The notes under the pieces are model-generated. The model searched no databases. It was not told the DNA's origin and saw only the letters and a program-made list of their open reading frames with translations. From Rhodamnia argentea (lineage: Eukaryota; Streptophyta; Magnoliopsida; Myrtales; Myrtaceae), in NCBI RefSeq assembly GCF_020921035.1, contig NC_063151.1:26170934-26234933 (forward strand): a DNA stretch of 64,000 nt, written 5' to 3'. Numbering within the stretch: position 1 is the first letter of the stretch; every line of letters begins with the position of its first letter. Positions 12,986-23,735 of the stretch are shown here, one piece after another. Position numbers and translations under genes: made by a program.

Positions 12986-15797
12986 GTCGGCAGCTTCAAC
13001 GATATGGAAAATGTGAAATGGCGTCTCTAATTGCCATTTTTTAAAAAAAAAATTCGTGTCTTTTGGACAAGCTTATGAAATTTGGACCAGAAAAAATTCA
13101 TAGAAAACTGCATTTCCAGGGCATTATTGTGCAGTTGATGAGACTTTGACAGAGCACCTAAACTTGATTCTGGACCACCCCTCCTTGAATTAATTATATG
13201 TGTTCGGCACCTTATGCATGGATGCGCCATTTCCCTAGCTCTCTCTACAGAAAACATTAGGTCGCGACGAAGAATTTCATTAAGTTATTGCTCCAAACTA
13301 AAAGAAGTATCTTGTCCATAAGACAAACAGATAGGATTGTTTATCTCGTGGGATTCATATATGTTACAAATGCCTTTATCCATGGGGCTTCCAAAGCGGA
13401 TGCGCAACTTCTTGCTTACCTATATAGCTAGCGAGCCCCCATTCTTATTTATTTTCGCTACACAGACTGGTTCGACGTCTTCGTTTTCTTAGGCATTACG
13501 AAATCCCATAACAATGAATAGAACTTTGAGACCATGTAACATGGTCCCAAAAACAAGCTATCTCTATCGCTATTGATTTGGACAATCGGCAATTGCTTTA
13601 GTCAGAACTACTCGCCTTTGTCGGTGATCGAGACTTACGTGAAAAAACGCAAGCTTATACAGCCTGTACAATAATGAAATCTATCCAATAATCCATAAAA
13701 TAAATGACTCTTGATATCTTTTTGAATAGGCCTCCCTCCTCCACTTCAGCAGATAACATTTGCCAGGGTGGCACCCCTTTTTGGCTTTACCACGGGGACA
13801 GAGGCCCACACTGCACTGAGTGAAATGTTAATAAGGGCAATAGATCCTGGTGGAAGTCGTGCGGCGACACTGATGGGGAGACGAGGACAGAGCTTGACAG
13901 CAAGAGGTGGACCACCTTCCCTGTGTCGCCACACATTTTTTGCTCTTTCTCTTTCATTCCCACACACTTTACCAGGACGCTAGAGCCAATCGGCCACAGC
14001 CAGGCTTGAGGGAAGTGGAGCCTTGGGTGTGGCCCCATAACATCATTTGCTCGTTTTAAAGACGTCCGTGTCATCTGGAGTTGATTTTGAGTGGAGATTG
14101 CCAAACGATGTCATACATTGTCCCAGCATTCGTATAAACAGAACCCAATACGTTGTCGTGTAGACAACTTGATACTGAAGAGAGAGAGAGAGAGAGAGAT
14201 TTTCTTTCATCGTTGCCCTTGTTAGGTCGTGCAGACAATGACGTCCGGATTTCGCATGAAAAACCGGGTAAAGCAGTAAAGGCCCGACTCTTTCTGTTCA
14301 CACATTCGGCGATTTGTTTTTTCCTTCACGAGGAAATGAAAGTTAAAAGGAATTTTACATCTTTGGACCACATTGAGATTGAGACGTGAGGCACATTGAA
14401 TGGCAGTGTCCTCAAGCCTGCATTTTCTAACTAAAAGAATGTTCCATTGATACTCGTGCGTATGGACCTACCGTTGGACTCTAGCTTCCTATTAGTTGTC
14501 ATGATAATAAAGTATACTCGTCAAGAAACCTTGGTCTTAATAGCACTTGCATTATTGCAGATGAGATCAAAGAGAAATGTTTCGATGCGATTGATTTCAG
14601 CAAATTAGGATTGACTGCGGATTCTAAGCATCGAAAGATGGGATGATTTTGCGGTGTCTGATGACTATAGTCATCAATATCTTGATGAATATAGTCATGG
14701 TGGATGTTGAGGATAAGATGACCATTTAGTGTCGGCACTTAATTGACCATTCCAACACAATTACAATGAATGAAAAGACTTCCATTAGCGGTAGTGAACT
14801 TCCCAAAATTCATACATGTGACTGATGATGTTGTGTAATGCATCCCACAAATCCCATTAAATAACTGCAAGTGGAGCGTCCAGTGCTCTGTAGCAGATCA
14901 ATATTTAATGAAAGTTCAAATAGCATTCGAGTGGGTACCTGATACGCCTTTGTGCTGAATTCTGCAACAGGATCATCACAACGAAGCTCAGCTTCTCCCA
15001 ATCTTGAAGAATCCACCGGAAGGGAAGTCCGTGGCTGAAGAAAAGGTTGAAAGTGATAATCCTCAAGCTATTGCTAACACTGAGCCTTGCAGCGCGACAA
15101 GAAACCATATGGAGAAAACTGATCTGTGAAGATGGTTCTTGGAGTTTTAGCAGTCAAACAGTTGAACATGTAAATGCGCTGTGACTATATCATGAGCCAT
15201 GTTCTCCAGCAGCAGTTGCGAGAAAACCTGTTTATTTCTCTTTAGCGCAGCGAAAATTGGCGATAGACTTCCCTCAGAATCAATGACTTCTTACCAATGA
15301 ACTGTTCATTATAAAGCAGCAAAGCAATTTAACTGAATTCATAAAACAAAAATGTATATGGAGTTCTTCATTCAACTTGCTTGAACACTGAAGTATCTGT
15401 TTCTCAGTGTGACCTCAGCTAACTTACGCCTCTGGTTTGTACAATAACTCATTCCCTTGCTTTTACATGGAAAAAAGAACCCGTCCCATAATGCCAACTA
15501 TGCTAAGAAAGAGAGAACATTGAAAATAAGGATGCGTTTGTTTGAGTGAAAGAACTTTCCGCGAATTAGTTTTCTTAACTTTCACGTGTTTGATTTGCTG
15601 AAAATGATTAATCAACAGAAAACCATTTATGGTGAATGATAATATGCATGCTTATGGTTAGGAAAATGAATTCCCTAACCTGAAGATGAGAACGGGTTTT
15701 CAAGAAAAATGATTTCCCGGAAAGCATTTTCTGAGTTTTGTGAGGTTTTCCCAGAAAAACACACCCTAAGTCGATTGACAAAAGTAGGCCGGATGTA
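12986..15797. other. Intergenic, no gene supported
   Basis: I find no intact coding region. Two short open stretches on the plus strand read like exon fragments. One runs about 14531-14647 and the other about 14961-15129; the second follows a cag acceptor and ends at TGA. Neither matches a family I recognise and they do not join in phase. A GA tract lies at 14179-14199. Confidence 0.45.
15533..15772. mobile_element. hAT-like foldback MITE (probable)
   Basis: The left end (tgcgtttgtttgagtgaaa) and the complement of the right end (agggtgtgtttttctggga) are similar, and the interior is rich in TTTTCC/GGAAAA words in inverted order. This is the usual look of 'GTTTGTTT' foldback elements in woody dicots. 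It lies just downstream of the HPPK/DHPS stop codon. The ends are diverged and no target duplication is clear. Confidence 0.4.
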
Positions 15798-17768
15798 CTA
15801 TGCAGTGGAGCTCCTCCTTTTAAGCATCAGATCGCAGAGCTTCACAGCATCTGAGTTATCTCTGACATTATGAACCCTTACAATATTTGCGCCACCAAGT
15901 ACTCCGGCAGTGACAGCAGCAACCGTTGCCGCATCGCGCTCCGTGGCAATCGGACGAGGGCATATGTCGCCTAGAAATCGTTTCCTAGAAGGTCCTATCA
16001 GTAAAGGGGCATGAGAGAGAGCCAAGTTTTTTCTCGCAAGTTCTTCTCGAATGGCTGGTAATCCCACAAGAATGTCCACATTATGGCCAGTATTCTTTGA
16101 GAATCCGATTCCTGGGTCCACGATTATTCTCCAAGCTGGTATACCAGATAATTCTGCATCTTTCACTCTAGTAAACAACTCGGATGCAATCTGCTTACAC
16201 ACATCATTGTATTGGAGGTTTTCTTTGTTTTGCATAGTAGACGGATCCCCCCTCATGTGCATAGCAACATAAGGAACCTTAAGATCAGCAACAACAGGAA
16301 TCATGTTGTCATCCAACTTCCCTGCGGATACATCATTTACGACATGTGCCCCCTTGCTCACTGCTTCTGAAGCGACTTCCGAGTAAAATGTGTCAACGGA
16401 GACAAGCTTCCCCTCCATCTCAGGCATTTCCAGAACAGCTTCTAAAATTGGAATCAATCTCTCTAATTCTTCTCTTGGAGAAATCCGATCTGCCCTAGGT
16501 CTAGTAGACTGGGCCCCGAGATCAATCATATCTGCCCCCTCTGAAATCATCAAACGGACCTGGGAAACTGCAGCTTCCACTCTTTGGAACTTCCCTCCAT
16601 CACTAAAACTATCTGGTGTTAGGTTGAGAACACCCATCACAAATGTTCTCTCCGACCAGTCCCAAAGGAGGTCATTTTTGATGGGTAAAACTCTTTTAAG
16701 TCCTTCCTTCCCAATCAAAGATTCACCACCCAGTTTATTCCATGATTCATGAAGACTACCTGAGTGTATCGACAGAGAATGCCAAGATGCCACCACATCA
16801 CTGTCAACAGTTGATCCAATCAAATCCATCAGCGGAGCCATCACAAATGGTCTCTCCCACATTCTCTCGTGAGGAACTACAAGTGTGTCAGAGTTAATTC
16901 TAAACTTCCCATAGAACAATATATCCAAGTCAATTGGCCTCGGGCCATACCTGATCCCATTCGTGCGACCCATGTCCTTTTCGATCTTCTTAAGTTGGTT
17001 TAGTAATTCATGGGGCCCGAGAGTTGTCACGGCTCTCACTGCGGAGTTCAGAAACTGAGGTTGATCGGTGACATAAGCAGGCGCTGTCTCGTACAAACAA
17101 CCATGCCTCTTAATGCGTATGCCGGACTTCTTCATCAAGTCCAACGCTTCATTGAAATTGTTGAGTCTGTCACCCACATTGCTGCCTATAGCGATTACGA
17201 CTTCCTGCTCTTGAGAATGAACCTCCATGACAGTATCCGAGGATGAGTGGCGGAAGCATAAGGAGAATGCTGCAAAGAAAATCATGATGAGGAGCTCGAC
17301 CAGAAAACATCCAATCAGCAAGTGCCATGCACTGCATGCTTATTCCAATATGAAAGCTTCTGTTATGAGCGTACATGCAAGGTTACACATTTAGATTTCT
17401 TAGAGAACTATCAAAAAGGAGGAGCGCCGATTACCCGTGAATATCCAGTACTTACAGATTACATAAGACGTTACACAACCAAAAATCACAGCATAAAACT
17501 AGAGACGCTTTACGTCAGCTACCTATCATCTGAGAAGCCGATTAGTGCAACTATCAATTAGGTCAAACTTCTCTTCTTCTCCAAACACAAAGCATATCAA
17601 TGACAAATTTGAAATCAAGAAAAATTCGTGGCTATGGATTAGACTCTCATAAAAAAACCATTCTCTCAAAATCCCAGCCACAACTAGAAGTAGGAATTCA
17701 CCTGCACCATACTTGGACGCACCGCCAATATTATGTTTGGCCGGTAATAACTGCTTGAAGACATTCAT
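15798..17768 (-). CDS. HPPK/DHPS bifunctional folate enzyme, mitochondrial
   Basis: Two exons (17702-17768 and 15798-17269) give 512 residues. The N-terminal half is 6-hydroxymethyl-7,8-dihydropterin pyrophosphokinase: IAIGSNVGDR at 48-57 and RYGPRPIDLDIL at 129-140. The C-terminal half is dihydropteroate synthase: GVLNLTPDSFSDGG, GADMIDLGAQSTRP, DPGIGFSKN and the GPSRKRF signature near the end. Together they make dihydropteroate in mitochondrial folate synthesis. The first exon encodes a basic, hydroxylated leader (MNVFKQLLPAKHN...) that suits a mitochondrial presequence, and it splices in phase to AFSLCFRHSSSD. Reading the second exon alone would give a hydrophobic false N-terminus from intron sequence. 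Two Arabidopsis paralogues are known, one mitochondrial and one cytosolic; the leader favours the mitochondrial type. Confidence 0.93.
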
Positions 17769-18530
17769 CAGGAAGCACACTGCACTCGAATAAGTTTGCA
17801 GTACAATCATTAGTGCCAGCACAGAAAACAATAACGAGCAACGCCCGTAACAAAAAGAGATCGACCGCACAACGGGGGCTGGTCGCCGGCCCCCTGCCAC
17901 TAAAATGTGTTAGATACAATTCTCATAAATCGAATTCCAAGTAAAATCCGTGAATCTCCCCCAACGAAAGCCGAAATTCTGACAACCCCCGCCCCCCCTC
18001 TCTTCCAGATCCAACGCTGGATAACCACATAGGCAATTGCAATTCGATCTCCAAAGGACATGAAACACTTTCAAAACAATCAGAAAACAAATCACATGCA
18101 TCCACTGGGATTAGCATGAAACGAAACAATAAAAATGCCCACTTTCCCCCAAAATTACGTTAAACAAGGAGTTCAGTCACTACCCAAGACGCTTTTTCGA
18201 AAATAAGCTCACCCATTGAAGCTTCAGTCCACTCTATAGCTTGACTGATCGAAGCCTTCGGTCGGGAACCGTCGGCGGCGGCCGAATGGAGCCCCAAATG
18301 GGGGTTGCTCAGGACCCTCGTATTGAGAGCTGAGCACAGAGAACCGAGGACGAGAATGCGACGCGAGAGCTACAAGGAACACAGCGTGTCGACGTCATTC
18401 GAAACCCGATGGATTAGTCGGGTAATTTCTGCCATCGGTTGACCTTCATCGAGAGAAGAGGCACCGGTGTAAGGGAGCTCCATTGCAGCTCGTGCCCGCT
18501 GTTAACATTGGGGCAGAGAGCTAGGATTTT
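17769..18530 (-). promoter_or_regulatory. HPPK/DHPS leader intron, 5' exon and promoter
   Basis: An acceptor (cgagtgcag) lies 20 bases before the presequence ATG. A good donor (ATGG|gtgagc) lies at 18211-18212 on the plus strand, at the edge of a GC-rich, likely transcribed segment (18213 to about 18480). Splicing between them would remove an intron of about 420 bases from the leader. An ATG at 18214-18216 would then read in phase through the junction into the presequence, adding five residues. Either start is possible. Confidence 0.45.
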
Positions 18531-18599
18531 TCACAAAGGTATTTGCGAAATCGCTATTAGAGTCCAATGGGAAACTACGGATAGCGGTAGCAATTGCTT

Positions 18600-18995
18600 T
18601 TATTTTCTCAAATAAAAATATTAATTTTATTTTAAGCATGAGAACTTTACATAATATATATATATATATATATATGGATGGATCAATGATATATTTATTG
18701 AAAAATATTTTAATTTTAAATTTTTTCCATTTTCCTGGTTTTCTTTTTTTTCGGGCCCTCGCCCAAACACTAGACAAGGGCCTGCAAGCCATCGTTTGCC
18801 ACTTACGAGGCTCTACCTCACCTGTGGCCTGTAAATGTGGCCCGCGCACAACCCTCTTCCGGCATCGCCGGTGACCAACCATCGCCTGAGATCAGTCATT
18901 GGAGAAAAGGAAAGAAAAAAAAAATAAAAATAAAGAAAGAAAAGAAATTAAAAGGTAAAGGACAAAATGTACTCGATCAACTGAAAGATTTTTTG
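18600..18995. mobile_element. Non-autonomous element with GC-rich core
   Basis: A pyrimidine-rich left arm (about 18715-18752) and a purine-rich right arm (about 18905-18960) are nearly inverted copies and flank a GC-rich core with CCCTCGCCC words. The same design recurs at 41.3, 59.2-60.2 and 62.7-63.4 kb. A TA microsatellite (18654-18675) lies at the left side. Precise ends were not found. Confidence 0.4.
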
Positions 18996-19719
18996 TTGGC
19001 CGACGAGATCGGGCCTTTATTTAACTTTCTCTACAAATTTCAATCATCTTTGTTATCGATTCATATTCAATTTCGATCATCGCGCATCCATGCCCTACGA
19101 AAATAGGAGCCATCAACTCGGATCAATAAAATTTGATGCAAATCCCTTGTTTGTTTCAAATCTATCATCCATAAATGATTAATAATTCGAATCTTTTAAA
19201 TTCCTCAATGCTTCAAGGCATGTTAAAATCTATTTGCTTTTGATTTAAATTGGCGATCCATCACCATATTAAACTTATAATTACTAATTGAAACGATTGA
19301 GTTTATAGCAATCAAACGTAGGATAGAGAACATTTTTGCTAATTTGCCTGGCAATCTGCCATGAACGCTCTTAATCACAAGGGAGTTGTGCTTCCACCGT
19401 ACATTTGGAAGCAGATGTCGTGCACGCCTGTATACTAACACGCAAAAGAGCCGAAATCTATTAAAATGTTATCTTGGACACAAACTTCGTTGAATATAAG
19501 TAAAATTATAAATAAGAGTACGAAATATTATCATTTTTTTAAAATAAAGACTTGAAATAGATCTTATTGTAAATATAAGTTTGAAATGCTCAAATTATTT
19601 CAAGAAAAAAAAATATAGCCGAATAACATTTTCACCCTTTACTTTTTTTTTATTTTTCTGTTTTCCTTTTCTTTTTCTTTTTTCTTTTACTTTTTTTTTT
19701 CCTCTTCCCTCCCCTCCCC

Positions 19720-20110
19720 AGCTTGATCTTGATGGGCGCCGTTGCCCACTACCAACCCCACGACGTCGTTCATCGGGACATGATGCCCGACAACATGCTC
19801 TTCGACTCCCAGGGGTGGCTGAGGCTCTTGGACTTTGGCTCGCCGGGGTGATTATCGGAGAACCAGTAGCGAAGCTGAGCGGGGTGTGCTGTACCGCGTG
19901 GCGCGGAAGATGGTGGCAGGGAGGGACCGCGGGGGTGGTGCTGTAAGTGATGCTGGCAGATTCTCGCCGTTCACTGAGAAGAGCGCGGTGGAGATATTCG
20001 AGGCCGTCCTCAAGGGCATATCTAAGGTGTCGCCGGCGAAGAAGGATCTGCTCGGGAAGACGCTCTGTAGGGACGCTTCCGGAGGCTCTCTGTCGATCAA
20101 GTCCTGAGTG
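19720..20110 (+). pseudogene. PEP carboxylase kinase (PPCK) fragment
   Basis: This is a decayed piece of a phosphoenolpyruvate carboxylase kinase gene. The first part carries the catalytic loop as HRDMMPDN, where the usual lysine is methionine, then LLDFG of the magnesium loop, then a stop. After a frame change at about 19850 the sequence continues with an altered APE region (VARKMVAGRD), SAVEIFEAVLKG and KDLL..LCRDAS, all typical of PPCK. The N-lobe is missing, and so is the part around the DVWSxG motif. Near 20085 a further frame change restores VDQVL, after which a donor-like gtgagttc follows at the place where PPCK genes have their 3' intron. Keeping the intron border means a DNA-level duplicate, not a retrocopy. 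The left edge abuts a long pyrimidine tract of transposon type. Confidence 0.75.
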
Positions 20111-20204
20111 AGTTCTTTGTGTTTTTCTCTGCCGTTCAGTCAACTTCTTCTTCTTTAGATGGGTTTTAACTCTTTTAAGAGAAGTGAAAACCTATCCAGA
20201 AAGT

Positions 20205-20915
20205 TCCGGTTTTACTTTTGTCCCAATTTTACTGATAAAAAAAAAAAATCAAATTTTAGCATATATTTCAATTATATAAAAAAATTTTCTTTTTCTCATA
20301 AAAAAATCCCAAATTTTTATTTCATTTTGACCACCATTAGCCTTTCGTCCATAATCACCGTTAGTTAATCATACGTGGCATTTCTACGTCATTAATGAAT
20401 TACAACTCAAAAAGCTAACATGAAAAAATCTCTCAACTTTTCTTTTGTTGTTTGCTTCCCTTACACATTGTTAGGAAATATAGACCTACTCAAGATGATG
20501 CGTTTCGGATTCTCCCCGACACTCAATAGCCCAAAGAACGACTAGACATGAAAATCTAATTATTTGGACGAACGATATCAAATCTCGTTGTCCTTGAAAC
20601 TTGCTATTTTAGAATTTCAAAGATTCATTGGTAAATTCAAGGCACGTAGGATCAATTAATAATGATAAAATTAAGAAAAAAGTAAAAGTTGATGAGTTTT
20701 TTTATGAGACAAAGGAAAGTTTTTTCTATGATAAGAACATATACTAAACTTGATTTTTTTTTTTTGTATTGAGCCAGTAGAATTGGAATAAAAGTAAAAA
20801 TTGATAATTTTTTATGAGGCAACAAAGTAGTTTTGAATATTATTAGGACAAATGCTAAAGTTGGAGTTTTTTTTTTGTTTGGGTATTAAGCCTCTAAATT
20901 ACACCCAAAATAAAT
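20205..20915. mobile_element. AT-rich inverted-repeat element with duplicated right end
   Basis: The left end (about 20205-20310) and the complement of 20680-20800 match over about 100 bases, including the words ATATATTTC/ATATGTTCT, a poly-A run and TCATAAAAAAA. The right end is then repeated once more, imperfectly, at about 20785-20895 with a period near 105. A small MULE-type MITE with a tandem terminal duplication explains this. Confidence 0.45.
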
Positions 20916-21322
20916 AAGTGTTTGTCGCATTATATCTGTATCGAAAAATAGAAATTTTAAGTAGGAAAACAACTCAAATAGATAAATTACTTAAACGAGG
21001 GAACTACTAAAATTAGGAAATGATCAGACTCGAGTCATATTTTCAGCAATTGTTCATTATTCGTCCTTCACAGACTCATTGTCTCATTTTGCTTAAAACG
21101 ACAAATTTACTTGTTTTCGAGTCTCATGGGTGGCAAAGTAATTTCGGTTCAAAGAAATGAAAACAAGGAAGAACCGTCAATCATCAGATCTCAGTTAAAA
21201 GAAAAAGCTGAGATTTCTTTTTGTTCAAAGCAACCCACCAAATTAATCAACATCCTCTTCAAATTGCCGATTGCTCTTACAGATAAAACCAGAAAACTCC
21301 AAGAAAGCCAAGACCCAGACCG
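20916..21322. promoter_or_regulatory. Upstream region of the dynein light chain gene
   Basis: This AT-rich segment precedes the putative start codon at 21323. From about 21120 it becomes mixed in composition and probably holds the 5' UTR. No clear TATA assignment could be made. Confidence 0.35.
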
Positions 21323-22166
21323 ATGGTTGATTCCCCCACGGCCTTTAGTGCTGCTGAGCCTTACCATCGTTATCCTCGTGAACATGACATCAGATCGGAC
21401 GCAGAGTACGGAGGGAATACAAAAGAGTAAAGTTGAAAAATGGACCATAAAGTGAGGAGGGGGAAATAGATAAAGATAAACACGAAGAGGCAATGCAGAG
21501 TTGGGACTCTGTGCCAGCTAAAGTTGCCTTCTTATGACTCGACCACACTTGGAACCGTTCCAGGCAAGCTCTTGGACCAATGCCATAAATACCCAGTTGG
21601 TTCAGCAAAGCATGAGGCTCTGAGTGAGAGACCCTCAAAAAAGATTTTTCACCGTTCTCTCGCCGAGGGTTCAGAGAGGAAGGAGAAACTGCAAGAAGAG
21701 CTCAGATATCTCGCAAAGATGTTGGAAGGGAAGGCTTTGATTGAGGACACGGATATGCCCGTGAGGATGCAGATCCAAGCCATGGCTTGTGCTTCTCAAG
21801 CTCTGGATGTGCATGATGTCTTCGACTACAAATCCATCGCTGCCCACATCAAAAAGGTGCTTCCTTTTCGTTTCCACAGGTTTTGCCATTCGTTCAAGAG
21901 CGGTGAAGATGATGAGAAGAGATAGTTTTGGGCAGCTTTTTGTGTTTTCCTGGTTTTTTTTTTTTCCCTTTGTTTAAATCTTATTTTGGATTCTGGGTTT
22001 CGTGCGTGTGAAAACATGACAGGAGTTCGATAGCAGATATGGGGGAGGATGGCAGTGTGTGGTGGGCTCGAACTTTGGGTGTTTCTTCACCCATTCAAAA
22101 GGGACTTTCATATACTTCACTTTGGAGACCATCAACTTCCTCATCTTCAAAGGGGCTTCTTCTTGA
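21323..22166 (+). CDS. LC8-type dynein light chain-like protein
   Basis: The C-terminal 85 or so residues are a clear LC8 domain: MQIQAMACASQALD, IAAHIKKEFDSRYGGGWQCV and FGCFFTHSKGTFIYF, ending LIFKGASS. LC8 proteins are small dimeric hubs. Plants lack cytoplasmic dynein motors, so the role is probably in other assemblies. Proposed exons are 21323-21426, 21499-21856 and 22023-22166, giving 201 residues. The last junction (AAAAAG|gtgctt to gacag|GAGTTC) is certain. The first intron is only 72 bases and joins in phase; it is proposed because the main exon has no in-frame ATG before the LC8 domain. The N-terminal 110 residues are variable, basic and rich in serine, as in plant LC8-like proteins of the At3g16120/At1g52250 group. 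Confidence 0.8.
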
Positions 22167-22730
22167 ACCCCCGGTATTCTCATGCTGGAGCATCACGAGA
22201 GCCTCGAGATGGGGGAGAAAGGTGCCATTGGCACATCACTCTCAAGGTTGTCAAATAGCTTTAAGATTTTCCTTTTCTTTTTGTTAGCTTAGCTTCTTGG
22301 GAAGAGAGAGAGAGAGAGGGAGGGAGAGATGGGCTTTAAATGCTTTTTGAACTTCTGGAGGGGCATCTGAGTTGTTGTGCTTTTTGTATGTATCTTTGAG
22401 AAATGAAAGGATGTGAAGACCTTTCCTGATGATTTTTTTCTGGGAAATGGTCATTCACCCTTTGTCCAATTGATGATTTGGCTTCAACTGCTGATGAAGT
22501 ATCAACGATGACGATGATGATGGAATGTCCATGGAGGAGGAGGCCACTGGAGATTGTCTGTGTGGTTTAGATTCTTGCGGCTTTTGGATAACTTATCTGA
22601 TGTAAGGTCAGCTGCGTTTCAGTTCCACAAAAGTCGGAACAAACTCGGACCGGCCTTGTCAAAATGCACTTTAAGAGTATTTCGTTTCTTTTTGGGTTAG
22701 AGGGGAGATAACACTTTTTTTTTTACGAGT
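22167..22730 (+). other. 3' UTR and flank of the dynein light chain gene
   Basis: This region is mostly non-coding and probably includes the 3' UTR. It carries a GA tract at 22301-22329. No gene is supported. Confidence 0.5.
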
Positions 22731-23735
22731 CAACCTCGCAAATGCCTTTGAAGTTTTCATGATGTTTTGAAATTTTTTGGGCATTTGAATCGTATGGTTG
22801 GTTTGGGGATGATAAACTTATGACAACATTTTATGTGCATTTGGGCACGCCCTTTTAATCTGTTCATTAGCCCATTTAAGCACATTCCCAAACGTCTAGA
22901 TAGACAGTTTCTACACAAATAAATTGACTATATTTTACGTGTTGTGCAATAAAAAGAAGCATCATATATAATGATTGCGTTTAGTAGTCTGAATTTGAAT
23001 TCAAATAGGATAATAAATTATTATATTATCCGAATCAAAAATCGGATACATATTGATAAAATGCTAGACGAGACATCCGGCATAGAGAGATGGAACCTCG
23101 CAAATGCCTTTGAATTTGCATGTTTTGAAGTTTTTTGGATACTTAACAATTCCTACGCTTAGGGAGGATAAACCCACCTAAAGCAAGATTCACCGTGCAT
23201 TTGGTACGCCCTTTTAATCTGTTCATTAGCCCATTTAATTACCATTCTCCAAAGTCCACCATGACCGTCTCTCACACCGGTAAATCTTAACTATATTTCA
23301 CGGTGCCTTTGCCACATCACTTGGAAGATCATAGGGCTAACCACCTGATTCGTGGCTCCGAATTTGAATTCATATAAGATAATAAATTATTATATCCGGT
23401 GTTTGGTGACATTAACCGAATCAAAATCCGGGTACATATTGATAAAATGTTTATTCGGTACTTCCGTTGCATAGAGGAGTTTGGAACAAAAAATGTGTTT
23501 GATAACGATATAAAATTTTGATACTTAACAATGCCCACGCATGAGGAAAACCCACCTAAAGCAAGACTCACCGTCCTTGGTGTTTCTCACTGGCGGCACC
23601 CCACCACCACGCTGGCGGCCGTCCACCATGACCTTCTCTCACTCCGGTGTTCTTGAGTATCTTCGCCGGAGCTTTTGCTCACAGCTCACTTGGAAGGCTA
23701 GGTTTAACCACCTGATTCGTGGCTCCCTCTCTTTC
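22731..23735. repeat. Degenerate tandem array of about 370 bp units
   Basis: Shared blocks recur in order. CAACCTCGCAAATGCCTTTGA occurs in near-identical form at 22731 and 23094. The block GCATTT..CACGCCCTTTTAATC occurs at 22838 and 23198. GAATTTGAATTCA with ATAATAAATTATTATAT occurs at 22990 and 23357. ACCCACCTAAAGCAAGA occurs at 23172 and 23550. CACCTGATTCGTGGCTCC occurs at 23341 and 23710. The offsets are 360-390 bases, so two to three diverged copies lie head to tail. I found no coding sequence or known element family in the unit. Confidence 0.65.

Noticed and set aside
14531-15129. A two-exon plus-strand gene
   Set aside because: The two open stretches do not join in phase and have no start codon context or known domain.
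19581-20143. Long GC-rich frames on both strands at 19.6-20.1 kb as an intact gene
   Set aside because: The only meaningful similarity is to a decayed PEP carboxylase kinase, which needs more than one frame and lacks key kinase parts.
22731-23735. CRISPR-like or satellite array
   Set aside because: Units are about 370 bases, few and diverged, and the genome is a plant; neither a CRISPR array nor a typical satellite fits.
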